This document shows, piece by piece, positions 54,552-64,000 of a stretch of 64,000 nt of DNA; position 1 is the stretch's first letter; each line of letters begins with the position of its first letter. Both the position numbers and the translations under genes were made by a program. The notes below the pieces were generated by a model. It worked only from the letters and a program-made list of their open reading frames with translations, was not told where the DNA came from and ran no database searches. Where the stretch lies: NCBI GenBank assembly GCA_021780755.1, contig JAJXYF010000041.1:1-64000 (forward strand), written 5' to 3'. This DNA is from Deltaproteobacteria bacterium (GTDB taxonomy: Bacteria; Desulfobacterota; Binatia; Binatales; Binataceae).

Positions 54552-54953
54552 TTACGGACGCGATTTCATCTTGCCCGCGAAGCGTTCGTCGAATTTCGCG
54601 CGATCAACCACCGCACGCATGTGCGTGCCCACGCCGATCTCCTCTTTCTCGTCAACCGCACGAACGTTGAACTCGATCCGCCGGCCATCGCATTTCGTGA
54701 CTTCCGCCTCGGCGCGCACCTTCCATCCTTCGGGCGTCGCCGCGGTATGCGTCACGTTGACGATCGCGCCAACCGTCATCTCGCCCGGCTCGAGGTAGGC
54801 GCTGAGCGCGTCCATCGCGGCCATCTCCATCGCCAGGCTCATCATCGCGGTGGCAAGCACCGGTGGCAGCGAAGGTGCCATCGTCCCCGCGAGGTCCTTG
54901 CGCTCGACGGTGAATTCGTAAGTTCCTTTGGTTCCGACCGGTACTGCACGCAT
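54552..54953 (-). CDS. FlK-like acyl-CoA thioesterase
   Basis: 133 residues, single hot-dog. The positions matching the fluoroacetyl-CoA thioesterase triad are present: Thr35 (VLATAMM), Glu43 (AMEMA) and His69 (NVTHTAATP). EIGVGTHMRAVVDRAKF near the end is also typical. FlK removes fluoroacetyl-CoA in Streptomyces, but many relatives act on ordinary acyl-CoA. Middle gene of the minus-strand operon, 29 nt before the MaoC-like gene. Confidence 0.85.
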   Translation of the reverse strand: MRAVPVGTKGTYEFTVERKDLAGTMAPSLPPVLATAMMSLAMEMAAMDALSAYLEPGEMTVGAIVNVTHTAATPEGWKVRAEAEVTKCDGRRIEFNVRAVDEKEEIGVGTHMRAVVDRAKFDERFAGKMKSRP

Positions 54954-54972
54954 GATTGATTCCCGCCTGGAC

Positions 54973-55608
54973 TCATTGGCGCGCGCGGGCCGCGCGGTCG
55001 CGCCGCAGCCCCATCGCGTCGAGTTTCTTGATCACCCATTCAACCCGGTCGTTGCCCCAAAAGGGTTCGCCGGCGACGATAAAGGTCGGCACGCCGAAGA
55101 CTCCGTCGCGATCGGCCTCGGCCACTGCCTGCGCGAGATCGGCCGCGCCGTCAGCCGCCGCATATCGCGCGAAGTCTTCCGCATCGAGCCCGCATTCGCG
55201 CAGCACGACAGCCAGCGCGGCGGGATCTTCGAGGTCGAGTTCGCGCTTGAAAAAGCGCTCGAAGATTCGCGGTGCGTACTCGCGAAAGCGTCCGTGACGG
55301 TCGGCATACAGACCGCTGATATTCGCCAGCCGCGAGTCGAACAGCTTTTGCGGTCCGCGAATGATCATTGCGCGATCGTTGGCGAAGCGGCGCGCGTCGG
55401 CATAGAGGTAGCGCACCTTGTTCCAGTCGTGCGGTTGGCGCTGAGCGAGTTCTCCGCCGTACGCCACGCGTGGTTCGAAGTCGCGAGGGAGAAAGCGCAG
55501 CCTTATATGATGTGAGCGTTCGAGCGCGAGCGCCGGTTCAAGTGCGAGATAGGTGAACGGGCTCTTGAAATCGAAATAAAACTTTACTGTTTCGCCGGCG
55601 GTGTCCAT
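54973..55608 (-). CDS. HCCA isomerase/DsbA-like thioredoxin-fold protein
   Basis: 211 residues. GST-kappa/2-hydroxychromene-2-carboxylate isomerase type: Ser16 in FDFKSPFTYLALEPAL near the N-terminus, and FGVPTFIVAGEPFWGNDRVEWV near the end. The family isomerises a ring-cleavage intermediate in naphthalene-like degradation with glutathione. The lack of a Cys-x-x-Cys fits this. First gene of the minus-strand operon. The real substrate is not shown. Confidence 0.85.
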   Translation of the reverse strand: MDTAGETVKFYFDFKSPFTYLALEPALALERSHHIRLRFLPRDFEPRVAYGGELAQRQPHDWNKVRYLYADARRFANDRAMIIRGPQKLFDSRLANISGLYADRHGRFREYAPRIFERFFKRELDLEDPAALAVVLRECGLDAEDFARYAAADGAADLAQAVAEADRDGVFGVPTFIVAGEPFWGNDRVEWVIKKLDAMGLRRDRAARARQ

Positions 55609-55700
55609 CGGAACTTCCGCCTTGTGAGATAGCTTAAATTGACCCGGCGCAAAAGCGGTCGCTCGTTTCGATGGCGCGCATCGTCGGTGCGCCGCGGCCG

Positions 55701-58247
55701 CTAGTTGACGGCCGGTAGTTCGACGGTTGTGCCGGCGGGCGAGCGCCGCAACAGATGCTCGATGGCGGCGAACAGCCGTGCGCGATCGACTGGCTTAACG
55801 AAGAAGTCGTTGCATCCGGCCGCGAGCGCCTCATCGCGATTGACGCTCATGGCATGGCCGGTCAGCGCGACAATCGGCGTCGTGCGGAAACGCTCCAGCA
55901 TGCGCAGAGAACGAGTAAGCGCCAGGCCATCCTCCGCGCCGCGCAGTCCAAGATCCATCAGCACCAGGTCGATGGTCCCCGGGTAGAGATCGATTTGGCG
56001 TCGAACTTCGGCCGGCGATGCGGCCGAGAGCATACGGTAGCGATTCTTCATCATCGCGCGCATCAAAATCTGGTTGTCGGGATCGTCCTCGACCACCATT
56101 ACGGTCGGTTGACTGGACGGTTTATAGAGCGCCGCGATCGGTGATGGCTTTGCGCTATTGGCAGGGCCGCCGCTGGTCGGCACGATCGCGGACTTCGAGA
56201 AATGAATCGTAAAGCTCGAACCGGCGCCCTTCTCGCTGCGCACGCTCAGCGTGGCGCCGTTCAATTCAAGATAGCGGCGGGTCAGCGCGAGTCCCAGACC
56301 GGCGCCCTCGAAGCGCCGCGCAATGCCGCAGTCCTCTTGCGAAAACGGCTCCAGCAGATGGAGCTGGAAGGTGGCGTCGATGCCGATGCCGGTGTCCGTC
56401 ACGTCGAGGGAAAGCTCCCCTTGATCGTCGCGATGCAGGCGCACGGTCGCGCTGCCGTGATCGGTAAATTTGATCGCGTTCTCCAGCAAATTGCGCAATG
56501 CCTGAGTCAGGCAATATTCGTCGAACGCGATTGTCACCGCTTCATCATCGAATTCGAACGCGAGGGTCAGGCCCTTCTTCGCGACCCGCGGCATCAGCTC
56601 GGCGATTAGCCGTCGGATAAGCGGGACCGGTTTGACCTTTCGCGGATCGACCTGGAAGGAACGCGATTCCAGTTTCGAGTAGTCCAGCACGGCATTCAGA
56701 GTGCCGAGCAGTCGCTTGCACGCACGGGCTACCGCTTCAACGCATTCTGCCTGACTGGAGTCGCGCATTTCGGCCAGATGTTCTCCAATCAGGTCGTTGT
56801 AACCCAGAACGATATTGAGCGGCGTGCGGAATTCATGGCTCATGTTGGCGAGGAAGGCGGATTTCAGCCGCGACGATTCGAGCGCGGCGTCGCGCGCAGC
56901 AGCCAGTTCCACGGCCACGCGTTTGCGCGCCGAAATGTCGCGGATATTGACCAGCACCCCGGGAGCGCCGCCAATCTCCGTCAACGCACGCATCCCCACG
57001 TCGGATTCGAGATAGGTGCCGTTCGCCATCAGCACGCGAATCTCGGCGCTCATCGTAACGCCGGGCTGTGCGAGGGCCTGGTCAAAAATGCGCTGGCGAA
57101 TCGGGATGTCGTCGGGATGACAGAATTCCATCCCTTTGCGCCCGATCATTTCTGCCACCGTCCGCCCGAACATGGCTTCGCCCGAGCCACTGATGAAGCG
57201 GATGGTACTCTCACGGTCGAGTACCGCGACCACGTCGCTCGAACTTTCGATCACGGTGCGCAAAAACTCCTCGCTGTGCCGCAGGCGCTTCTGGGTCGCG
57301 GCTCGTTCCATCGCGCTCGCCAGTATGTTGGCGATCGCCTGCATGAAGTTGATGTCGTGCTGCGAGAAGGTTCGCGGTTCGCGAGTAAATGTCGCGACTA
57401 CGCCGAGCGCCTCACCGCTCGATTTAATCGCGACGGAAATCCCGCTGCGCGCCCCATAAGCGATCAACCCGGCAGACGGTTCGAACCGCGATTCAGAGCG
57501 CAGGTCCTCGCTGATTACCGGTTCGCGGGAAAACAGGGTATAGCCCGCCAGCGAATATTTACCCCCCGGCATCTTCATGCCGACGTAAGCTGCCGGATCG
57601 GGATCCGAGGTTGACTTGAGCGTTAGGTTGTAGCCGTCCGCGTCGAGTTCAAGCACCGCCGAGAAGTCCGCCTTGAGGCCCGCCGTCGTAATCATCGAGG
57701 CCTGTGTCATCAATTCCCGCAGCGCGCCGCCTTCGAGCGACCTCGCGCCAAGCTTGCTGATCCCTTCCTGTTGCCGCAGGCGCGATTGGAGCTCGCGCTG
57801 AGCATCGCTCCCGGCGCTGACGTCACGCAGCAGGCAGGCGAATCCACAGTGATTTCCCGCCGTATCGCGCACCGCCGAAATCACCACCTTGGCCCAGAAT
57901 GTGGTTCCGTCCCGGTGCCTGCATGACGCCTGCCCCTCATAGCGGCCGTGCGCTAAAGCGGAGCCTAATGTCCGCGCCGGCTGGCCGTCCGCAGTCTCGG
58001 CGGCAGAGTAAAGGCATGAGATATCGCGTCCCAGTATTTGCTCATCGGTGTATGCCCATAGTTGTTCGGCGACCGGGTTCCAGGTGAGGATACGGCCGCC
58101 TCGATCGAGTACGAACACGCCGAATTGCGATGCCGCTTCATGAATTTGCCGCAAAGGCGCTATGACAGACTCGATCGGGTTGCCCGCCGCATAACCGTCA
58201 AGCAACTCGCGATTGCCGTTCGCCGACGGATGCCCTGATCTGGTCAC
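55701..58247 (-). CDS. hybrid PAS-GAF-PAS histidine kinase with receiver
   Basis: 848 residues from GTG 58247 (GGAAG upstream); the frame extends to TTG 58319. Domains: PAS at about 35-140, a GAF domain at about 165-330 and a second PAS at about 330-450. HisKA follows with His in ANMSHEFRTPLNIVLG, then an ATPase domain with DTGIGI and GLGLAL. A receiver ends the protein, with its Asp in LVLMDLGLRG and Lys in FVKPVD. No membrane helix is obvious, so it is probably cytoplasmic. It is separated by 335 nt from the second hybrid kinase. Confidence 0.9.
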   Translation of the reverse strand: MTRSGHPSANGNRELLDGYAAGNPIESVIAPLRQIHEAASQFGVFVLDRGGRILTWNPVAEQLWAYTDEQILGRDISCLYSAAETADGQPARTLGSALAHGRYEGQASCRHRDGTTFWAKVVISAVRDTAGNHCGFACLLRDVSAGSDAQRELQSRLRQQEGISKLGARSLEGGALRELMTQASMITTAGLKADFSAVLELDADGYNLTLKSTSDPDPAAYVGMKMPGGKYSLAGYTLFSREPVISEDLRSESRFEPSAGLIAYGARSGISVAIKSSGEALGVVATFTREPRTFSQHDINFMQAIANILASAMERAATQKRLRHSEEFLRTVIESSSDVVAVLDRESTIRFISGSGEAMFGRTVAEMIGRKGMEFCHPDDIPIRQRIFDQALAQPGVTMSAEIRVLMANGTYLESDVGMRALTEIGGAPGVLVNIRDISARKRVAVELAAARDAALESSRLKSAFLANMSHEFRTPLNIVLGYNDLIGEHLAEMRDSSQAECVEAVARACKRLLGTLNAVLDYSKLESRSFQVDPRKVKPVPLIRRLIAELMPRVAKKGLTLAFEFDDEAVTIAFDEYCLTQALRNLLENAIKFTDHGSATVRLHRDDQGELSLDVTDTGIGIDATFQLHLLEPFSQEDCGIARRFEGAGLGLALTRRYLELNGATLSVRSEKGAGSSFTIHFSKSAIVPTSGGPANSAKPSPIAALYKPSSQPTVMVVEDDPDNQILMRAMMKNRYRMLSAASPAEVRRQIDLYPGTIDLVLMDLGLRGAEDGLALTRSLRMLERFRTTPIVALTGHAMSVNRDEALAAGCNDFFVKPVDRARLFAAIEHLLRRSPAGTTVELPAVN

Positions 58248-58319
58248 TATGGCTCTTCCTTCGGGTTGAGTGCGGGATGTTACCCACAGCCCGTCGCCTG
58301 CAGACGAAACGCGGCCCAA

Positions 58320-58654
58320 TCAGCCTGACGAAGTCGGTAGATCGCCGTTTCCCTGATAGATAGAGAGCAATGCAAATGCCATCATCTGCTTGCCTACAAT
58401 AGAGTAGGATTTGCTTGAAATCCTCGCGTGTGCCTGCGAACGCTGGTGCCCGCCCGCCTCGGACCAGATGGGCTATGCCGTATTGTGGTACGAGATTGCT
58501 TCCAACAGTGACACAGGGTGTATCAATATCAGCCCGTGTGACGCCTGCGATGCCTGAAATGCCAACGACGGCTTCATTTTGAGTCAGCTCGCGCAATCCT
58601 CCGAAGGAATGGTGACGATTGCCGAGCGTCATCGATAGCTGCGCGCCAACCGCA
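58320..58654. other. intergenic region between two hybrid kinases
   Basis: A minus-strand frame (58198-58632) crosses this region but overlaps the kinase start and has no recognised protein pattern, so no gene is called. No terminator or clear promoter was seen. Confidence 0.4.
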
Positions 58655-60958
58655 TTATGGCCCCTGACGGGTCAGATTCATTCCAGCGCTGCGTGTGACT
58701 CTCAGCCGCCATCCGGTCCGCGAATCGTTGGCGTGCTCCGCCGCCGCGGGGAATTCATGGGCGCCGACTTGAGGCTGCACCGCTGTCACTTCCGAGACCG
58801 GTTCTTGCGCTGCTATGGCCGTGACTTCATGAATTGCCGCGAGCAGAGTGGGGCGGCGCACCGGTTTAGCGACGTGGGTGTCGCAACCGGCATCGAAACT
58901 CTTGTGCACCGCCTCGTCGAGCACCGAGGCCGTCAGCGCGATGATCGGCGTCCGCATCGCGTTATGCTCGCACTCCCACTGACGAATCAGTTTCGCGGCG
59001 GTATAGCCGTCCATCACCGGCATCTGGATATCCATCAGCACCACGTCGTAACTGCCGGCGACGAATTTCTCCAACGCGATTTCACCATTCTCGGCGTGCT
59101 CTACCAAGCCGGCGGTATGCTTGAGAAAGGCCTCGATCAACAGTCGATTATCCGCCGAATCGTCCGCGACGAGGATGCGCAGGGGGCGACCTATGGGTGA
59201 CAGCGGTATGAGCTTGCGCGCCTCGCCGATTTGCTCGACCGGTTCGATCGCCGTGATGTTGACGCCCTCGGCCAGGGGCTCTTCGACGACCGGCATCGCC
59301 TGCCGCTTACCCGCTTCCGCTGGTTCCGCGTTGGCGACGCCGTTCGCCTTCGTTTCGTGCGGCTCGGGACTGCCCGCATCGGGGTCGCAACCGAGCATTG
59401 CCCGCAGGACGCTGAACAATTCCGATCGCCGCACCGGCTTGATGATCTGATGAAACATTCCGAGGTTCCGCAGCCGCGGCAAGCGCACGTTGAGATCGTC
59501 TGATGTAAGCATCGGTATGACCATTCCGGCGCCATGCGCCGCCTCGCAAATGCGCCGTATCGGATCGGTGCCTTCGGCCGCCGGCATTCGGCAGTCCAAC
59601 AGCACCATCCGATATGGCATTCCCTCTTCGTCCGCACGGCCAAGCTCGTCGATTGCCTGTTCGCCGCTTTCCACTTGCGTTACCTGCGCGCCACACCCTA
59701 CGAGGGTCTCGGCCAGTACGAAGCGCGTGATTGCCGTGCGGTCGGCAATCAGGACTCGCAGCCTGGCGAGTTCAGGCACCGCATTGCATGCCGCAGCCCC
59801 GCTTTCCCGCGGCTGCATCGTGAACCGAACAGTAAAGTGAAACGTGCTGCCCCGTCCGACTTCGCTTTCAATCCAAATCCGCCCGCCCATCAACTCAACC
59901 AGTTGCTTGACGATCGCGAGCCCGAGTCCAGCGCCGCCGTACTCGCGTGCGATTGCGGGGCTCGCCTGGGTGTAGCGGGCAAATATTTTTTCTCGTTGCT
60001 CCGCGGCGATCCCGATGCCGGTGTCCGAAACCGTGCAGTGAAGCACGCCGGGCTCGCCTTGAGCGGCGCGATCGATCGCGATGGTGACTTCGCCGCGATT
60101 GGTGAATTTGATTGCGTTGGCGACGAGGTTAATCAGGATCTGGCGCAGCCGTAGCGGATCGCCCACCAGTGCGGTCGGTACTTCCGGCGCAACTCTCAAC
60201 GTGAGTTCCAGGCCCTTCTGATGGGCCCGAATCGAAAGCGTCTCGGCGACCCGTTCCGCAAGCTCCAGCAGGTCGAAGTTCACCGCCTCAAGGTTCAGCC
60301 GGCCGCTCTCAATTCGCGCGAAGTCCAGGATATCGTCGATGAGGTCGAGCAGTGCCGCGCCGTTATTCGTCATGACGCTGAGGTACTTGTGTTGTTCCGG
60401 ACTCAACTCGGTGTCGTTCAGCAGCTCGGCCATGCCCAGGATCGCGTTCATTGGCGTGCGGATCTCGTGGGACATCTGCGAGAGAAAATCTGACTTCGCG
60501 CGCGAGGCTGCCCGGGCCCTGTCGCGCGCCGCCATGAGTTCGATTTCGGTGCCGTTGTCGTGCGCATTCGGCGCGCCGAGTTGCCACCACGGGACCCATT
60601 GCACCACGGCCCCGGTCCCCGCCAGCAACAGGATCGCGCCAACCGCAAAGATGATAGTGTCGCCGCTGTGAATGCCGACCGCCGCTTCGCTCGCCACCAC
60701 CATCACGCACAGGGCGAAATTGAAGATTCGCCAGTGACGCCGATACGCCGCGTGCCAGGTGAGACCAAGGGTGAGGGCGATGAGTACGAGATTGGTGCCC
60801 TGCAGCAGTCGCATCGCCGGTGAAAACTGCGGATCCCGATCGCTGCTCAGGATGGATCCCACCAGCCCGGCCAGCAGCATCGCCGTCAGTCCCGCGCGGC
60901 TTAGCTCGATCGCCCAGTCATCGGCTGACCGGTCGTTGCGGCCTTCTGCGGTCCGCAT
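58655..60958 (-). CDS. membrane hybrid histidine kinase with two receivers
   Basis: 767 residues from ATG 60958; a TTG at 61060 would add 34. Four or so membrane helices lie near the N-terminus (about 15-30, 48-65, 75-92, 98-120). HisKA has its His in [15 protein letters not shown], and the ATPase domain has DTGIGIA and [10 protein letters not shown] first receiver is degenerate at the acidic pocket ([11 protein letters not shown], one Asp) though LLDCRMP remains. A second complete receiver follows ([22 protein letters not shown]). Inner membrane. RpfC/BarA-like arrangement without an Hpt domain. Confidence 0.9.
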   Translation of the reverse strand: MRTAEGRNDRSADDWAIELSRAGLTAMLLAGLVGSILSSDRDPQFSPAMRLLQGTNLVLIALTLGLTWHAAYRRHWRIFNFALCVMVVASEAAVGIHSGDTIIFAVGAILLLAGTGAVVQWVPWWQLGAPNAHDNGTEIELMAARDRARAASRAKSDFLSQMSHEIRTPMNAILGMAELLNDTELSPEQHKYLSVMTNNGAALLDLIDDILDFARIESGRLNLEAVNFDLLELAERVAETLSIRAHQKGLELTLRVAPEVPTALVGDPLRLRQILINLVANAIKFTNRGEVTIAIDRAAQGEPGVLHCTVSDTGIGIAAEQREKIFARYTQASPAIAREYGGAGLGLAIVKQLVELMGGRIWIESEVGRGSTFHFTVRFTMQPRESGAAACNAVPELARLRVLIADRTAITRFVLAETLVGCGAQVTQVESGEQAIDELGRADEEGMPYRMVLLDCRMPAAEGTDPIRRICEAAHGAGMVIPMLTSDDLNVRLPRLRNLGMFHQIIKPVRRSELFSVLRAMLGCDPDAGSPEPHETKANGVANAEPAEAGKRQAMPVVEEPLAEGVNITAIEPVEQIGEARKLIPLSPIGRPLRILVADDSADNRLLIEAFLKHTAGLVEHAENGEIALEKFVAGSYDVVLMDIQMPVMDGYTAAKLIRQWECEHNAMRTPIIALTASVLDEAVHKSFDAGCDTHVAKPVRRPTLLAAIHEVTAIAAQEPVSEVTAVQPQVGAHEFPAAAEHANDSRTGWRLRVTRSAGMNLTRQGP

Positions 60959-61571
60959 CGAATCCGTTGTTGCAGCGCTGCAACCGGGCGTTAGAGCCTC
61001 AACTGTCAAGGCTGTTCTCACGGTCGTCGCGGACGACCTGTTGTCATCTTTGTCTATCAAACGCCACGCTCTTATCGTCAGTCGCGTTCAATTCATAGCA
61101 AGCTCGATGCCGTCGCTGACGAGCGGCACACATCGCTTTGGTGAGAGGTTTTCACCGGCTAGCCAAGGGGGATGCAAGTGTAACTCTGGGTGCTGTCACG
61201 TGATGTTACGTAACAGTCTGATGGGTTTGAAGGTGAGTATTGTGCGGAGGTTGAAACGCCCATGAAGCCCCTTGAAAATCGTGTAACGATCAGCGCTTGG
61301 ATGATAGTTCCCCATCCTTCGCATGGCGGGCTGTTGCAACATTGATGCAAGTTCGCAACACCGTGGTGAGGCGATCCTTCATCAATTTTCATCTAATGTT
61401 GCTCATTTTTATCAACGTCAGGATTATCCAGGCGTTGTCCTCGCGCCGAGAACGATATTCGCGGACACTCCGCCCGCATCTCCCCCGCTGTCCGAAGTTG
61501 CGCGGGTGGCTCCGCTCTTGACACGGCAAGGCCGCAAGGCGTCGATTTGAATGTGCAGGAGGACGATGACT
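60959..61571. other. intergenic region between kinase and amidase
   Basis: About 600 nt without a recognisable gene. It contains tandem palindromes at 61196-61215 and probably the divergent promoters of the kinase and amidase genes. Confidence 0.5.
61196..61215 (+). promoter_or_regulatory. two adjacent palindromes, possible operator
   Basis: TCACGTGA (61196-61203) and TGTTACGTAACA (61204-61215) are each perfect palindromes. Their centres are 10 nt apart, one helical turn, and both are flanked by CTG/CAG-like ends. This is typical of a dimeric regulator binding cooperatively. It lies in the gap between the divergent kinase and amidase genes. Confidence 0.45.
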
Positions 61572-63086
61572 ATGGCCTTGCGACAACCCACCGCGGATGA
61601 CCTGCAAAGGTTGGCGGCTGCGAGCCACTTCCGGCTGAGCCCCGAAGAGCTGATCGATTTTCAGGCGCTGATGCCGGCGATGTTCGAGACCCTCGACGCG
61701 CTCGACGGGATGCCGCTTGCGGCCAGACCGCAAAAGTACCCGGACCGCGTTCCGGGTGGGCGTCCCACTCCTGAGAGCGATCCGTTCAACGCGATCATCC
61801 GGCGCTGCTCGGTCAAAGGTGCGTCCGCCGGTAAGCTTGCCGGCAAGCGGGTCGGGATCAAGGACAATATCTCCGTGGCCGGAGTGCCGATGACCTGCGG
61901 GTCGTCGGTGATGGAGGGTTATGTACCTGCGGCCGACGCGACGCTGGTCACGCGTATTCTCGATGCGGGTGGAAACATCGTTGCCAAGCTCAACTTGGAC
62001 AACTTCGCTTTCGCGGGCGCCGGCGACACCAGCTCCTTCGGTCCCACGCGCAATCCCCACAACCCCGACTTTCTCGCTGGCGGCTCGTCGGGCGGCTCGG
62101 GCGCGGCGCTCTACTATGACGACATCGATGTCACGGTGGGCGGCGATCAGGGCGGCTCGATTCGCATCCCCTCGTCGTGGTGCGGCGTGGTGGGACTCAA
62201 GCCGACGCACAGCCTGGTGCCATATACCGGCTGCATCGGCATCGATCCGACGTTCGACCATGCGGGTCCAATGGGCCGCACGGTGGCCGACGTGGCGCTG
62301 CTGCTCGAAGTGATCGCAGGGCCCGACCCGGATGATCCGCGCCAGCATGCGGGAGTGAAAGTCCAACCCTACACTCAAGCCTTGGGCAAGGATCTCAAGG
62401 GCGCACGGATCGCGATGGTGCACGAGGGTTTTGGCGGTCCGCTCGCGGAGCCCGACGTTGACGCCACAGTGCAACGCGCGCTCGCCTCCATGCGTAAGCG
62501 GGGCGCCCAGGTCGAAGAGGTCTCGATTCCGATGCATCGCGAGGGCGATCGCGTGGCGTGGGGCCTGATGGCCGAGGGTGCGGCGGCGCTCTTCTGGGCG
62601 CATGGCGTCGGTTACCATTTCAAGGGCGCGTACGATGGCGGCTTCGGTGAAGCCTTCGGACGTTTTTGCGAGGAGCGCGGCGACCAACTGCCGCCGACGG
62701 TGAAGCTGGTCTCGCTGGTCGGCGGCTACCTCAACAGCCATTATCATGGACGGCTCTATGCCAAGGCGCAGCACCTCCGCGCATCCTTGCGGGCGGCGTA
62801 CGACACGGTACTCGCGAATTTCGACGCTATCGCGATGCCGACGACGCCGATGAAGGCTCATCGCTACCGGCCCAATCTGCGGCCCGGCGAGCTCATAACA
62901 CACGGCTGGAACATGCTCGGCAACACCGCGCCCTTCAACATGACGGGACATCCCTCGATGAGCGTGCCGTGCGGGAAATCCGACGGGCTACCGGTCGGCC
63001 TGATGTTGACCGCGAAGCATTTTGACGAGATGGCGCTGATTCGAATCGCGGATGCATTCGAGCGCGACGGGCACGGTAAGGAATAG
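61572..63086 (+). CDS. amidase signature family enzyme
   Basis: 504 residues from ATG 61572; AGGAGG lies 9 nt upstream, while earlier ATGs at 61551 and 61566 are less well placed. The triad is Lys97 (GIKDNI), the cis-Ser at 172/173 (GGSSGGSGAAL) and nucleophile Ser196 (GGDQGGSIRIPSSWCG). It hydrolyses amide or similar bonds. There is no signal peptide. It precedes a DOPA-dioxygenase-like gene by 64 nt, so a shared aromatic or amide-using pathway is possible. Confidence 0.92.
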   Translation: MALRQPTADDLQRLAAASHFRLSPEELIDFQALMPAMFETLDALDGMPLAARPQKYPDRVPGGRPTPESDPFNAIIRRCSVKGASAGKLAGKRVGIKDNISVAGVPMTCGSSVMEGYVPAADATLVTRILDAGGNIVAKLNLDNFAFAGAGDTSSFGPTRNPHNPDFLAGGSSGGSGAALYYDDIDVTVGGDQGGSIRIPSSWCGVVGLKPTHSLVPYTGCIGIDPTFDHAGPMGRTVADVALLLEVIAGPDPDDPRQHAGVKVQPYTQALGKDLKGARIAMVHEGFGGPLAEPDVDATVQRALASMRKRGAQVEEVSIPMHREGDRVAWGLMAEGAAALFWAHGVGYHFKGAYDGGFGEAFGRFCEERGDQLPPTVKLVSLVGGYLNSHYHGRLYAKAQHLRASLRAAYDTVLANFDAIAMPTTPMKAHRYRPNLRPGELITHGWNMLGNTAPFNMTGHPSMSVPCGKSDGLPVGLMLTAKHFDEMALIRIADAFERDGHGKE

Positions 63087-63150
63087 CCCGGCGAAACAAG
63101 GCATCGGCACAATTGACCCTGGACGCGACCACGCGAACGAATGAATCGTA

Positions 63151-63513
63151 ATGACGAAGTTTATCGATCCGGCAGGCATTACCGGCTACCACGCGCATAT
63201 TTATTATGCTGAGGACTCGCGGGCACGGGCGGCGCGTATCCGCGAATTGATAGAGAGCAATTTCAAGGTCGTGATGGGGCGCTGGCGCGACATGCCGGTG
63301 GGGCCCCATCCGCAGGCGATGTACCAGGTGGCCTTCGGCACCGATGAATTTTCGCGAATCGTGCCGTGGCTGATGCTCAATCGAGAGGGTCTCACCGTGC
63401 TGGTCCATCCGGAGACCGGCGATGCCTACACTGACCATGCGGTGAATCCGCTGTGGCTCGGCGAGAAGCTGCAGCTCAACGTCGAGATGCTGCGCAACTT
63501 GCCCAAAGGGTAA
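63151..63513 (+). CDS. DOPA 4,5-dioxygenase-like protein
   Basis: 120 residues. Family signatures are TGYHAHIYY near the start, with two histidines likely binding metal, and GPHPQAMYQVAF in the middle. The C-terminal part includes LVHPETGDAYTDHAVNPLWLG. The plant and fungal enzymes cleave the DOPA ring; the natural substrate in bacteria is often not known. It could act with the amidase upstream. Confidence 0.88.
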   Translation: MTKFIDPAGITGYHAHIYYAEDSRARAARIRELIESNFKVVMGRWRDMPVGPHPQAMYQVAFGTDEFSRIVPWLMLNREGLTVLVHPETGDAYTDHAVNPLWLGEKLQLNVEMLRNLPKG

Positions 63514-63642
63514 ATTTCTTCCAGTGGTATATCAAAAACCCTATACACATACCGTCAACCGTCGGGATGAGTGAGTAATGGAAGGCCGTGGATCTCTCTC
63601 ACTGGGGCTGGAGACCGGAGTGTAACGCGGCGCCGCGACTGA

Positions 63643-64000
63643 CTATTGGCGAGTGGGGTTGGGATTATCCAGTTGCGATTGTAATCCGGAGGTCTTGGTG
63701 CGGAGATCGGCGACCACCTTGTCGTAGCCTTTTTCATTCATGAGGCGATTGATCTGGTTGCGATAATTGCCGATTACGCTGATCGCATCGACGGTCACGT
63801 CGTAAACTTTCCATTTCCCGTCAGTCAAGTGCATCAGGTAGTTTATCTGGATCGGGTCCTTCTGTTCCTTGAGCGTGACGGTGCTGTAAACCTGCGCATA
63901 GTCCGGGCCGTCGAAGGTTTCGCGGGTGAACTGGATTTTGACCGTCGGCAATTCGTCGGCGACTTGTTTGACGCTGTAGTCCTGGAGCTTGCTCAAGTAG
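63643..64000 (-). CDS. mlaC: MlaC/Ttg2D-like phospholipid-transport protein (3' part)
   Basis: The frame runs on past the window edge, so this is the C-terminal ~118 residues. The pattern matches MlaC: VKIQFTRETFDGPDYAQVYSTV, then INYLMHLTDGKWKVYDVTVDAISVIGNYRNQINRLMNEKGYDKVVADL. MlaC shuttles phospholipids through the periplasm in the Mla outer-membrane lipid-asymmetry system. The N-terminal signal peptide would lie outside. The other mla genes, if present, should be further along. Confidence 0.85.
   Translation of the reverse strand, partial: YLSKLQDYSVKQVADELPTVKIQFTRETFDGPDYAQVYSTVTLKEQKDPIQINYLMHLTDGKWKVYDVTVDAISVIGNYRNQINRLMNEKGYDKVVADLRTKTSGLQSQLDNPNPTRQ

Noticed and set aside
58198-58632. 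144-residue minus-strand frame between two kinases
   Set aside because: It overlaps the start of the first kinase, has no ribosome site of note and no recognised pattern.

Overview
This window looks like chromosomal DNA from a GC-rich, Gram-negative (diderm) environmental bacterium. It has a lipobox lytic transglycosylase, an MlaC-type lipid-transport protein, many signal-peptide proteins, an NtrB/NtrC-type pair, an F420-type (LLM) oxidoreductase, family III CoA-transferases and a CoA-ester enzyme operon. This mix would fit a Binatota- or Desulfobacterota-like soil lineage, but that placement is inference only. No phage, IS transposase, CRISPR array or rRNA operon was seen. One tRNA gene, tRNA-Pro(GGG), is present.

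Layout. 1-4.2 kb: two tandem, overlapping paralogous polytopic membrane proteins (GT-C-like); a third paralogue lies at 42.8-45.1 kb. 4.5-11.7 kb: tRNA-Pro, an SDR, and a CoA-precursor region (coaX, panB, panC, panD) with an MBL-fold hydrolase and secreted proteins. 12.4-19.7 kb: a divergent cluster with a CDP-alcohol phosphatidyltransferase fusion and a B12-type radical SAM enzyme on the minus strand, and two HAD proteins, a nucleotidyltransferase, an ATP-grasp protein and a class III aminotransferase on the plus strand. It looks like a pathway for a nucleotide-activated polar alcohol or lipid head group and is the best candidate here for an undescribed system. 20-27 kb: LLM oxidoreductase, FdhD, ROK kinase, secreted phosphodiesterase, RMD1-like and MgtC-like membrane proteins. 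27.6-31.1 kb: a polyphosphate-linked set (Ppx/GppA, CHAD, SixA). 31-42.6 kb: radical SAM protein, SH3-like secreted protein, thiE, ntrC/ntrB-like genes, lytic transglycosylase, moeA, LapA-like, ispF, VOC and FmdB-like proteins. 45.1-48.5 kb: a complete ECF transporter (S, fused A-A, T). 48.6-55.6 kb: YCII-like protein, a paired family III CoA-transferase, SMP-30, aminopeptidase P, and a minus-strand operon of HCCA-isomerase-like, FlK-like thioesterase and MaoC-like proteins. 55.7-61 kb: two large hybrid sensor kinases. 61.5-64 kb: amidase, DOPA-dioxygenase-like protein and the end of an mlaC-like gene.

Two dispersed non-coding repeat families were read by eye. One is a roughly 75-105 bp palindromic element built around CTGAAACCTC/GAGGTTTCAG, with at least five intergenic copies (near 4.7, 17.6, 19.8, 27.4 and 34.5 kb). 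The other is a CTCTCC/GGAGAG repeat with two copies sharing 56 identical bases (11.2 and 12.3 kb) and a shortened copy (29.1 kb). One copy of the second family seems to supply the last codons of panC.

Start sites were chosen by Shine-Dalgarno context and family alignment from memory. No database search was run.
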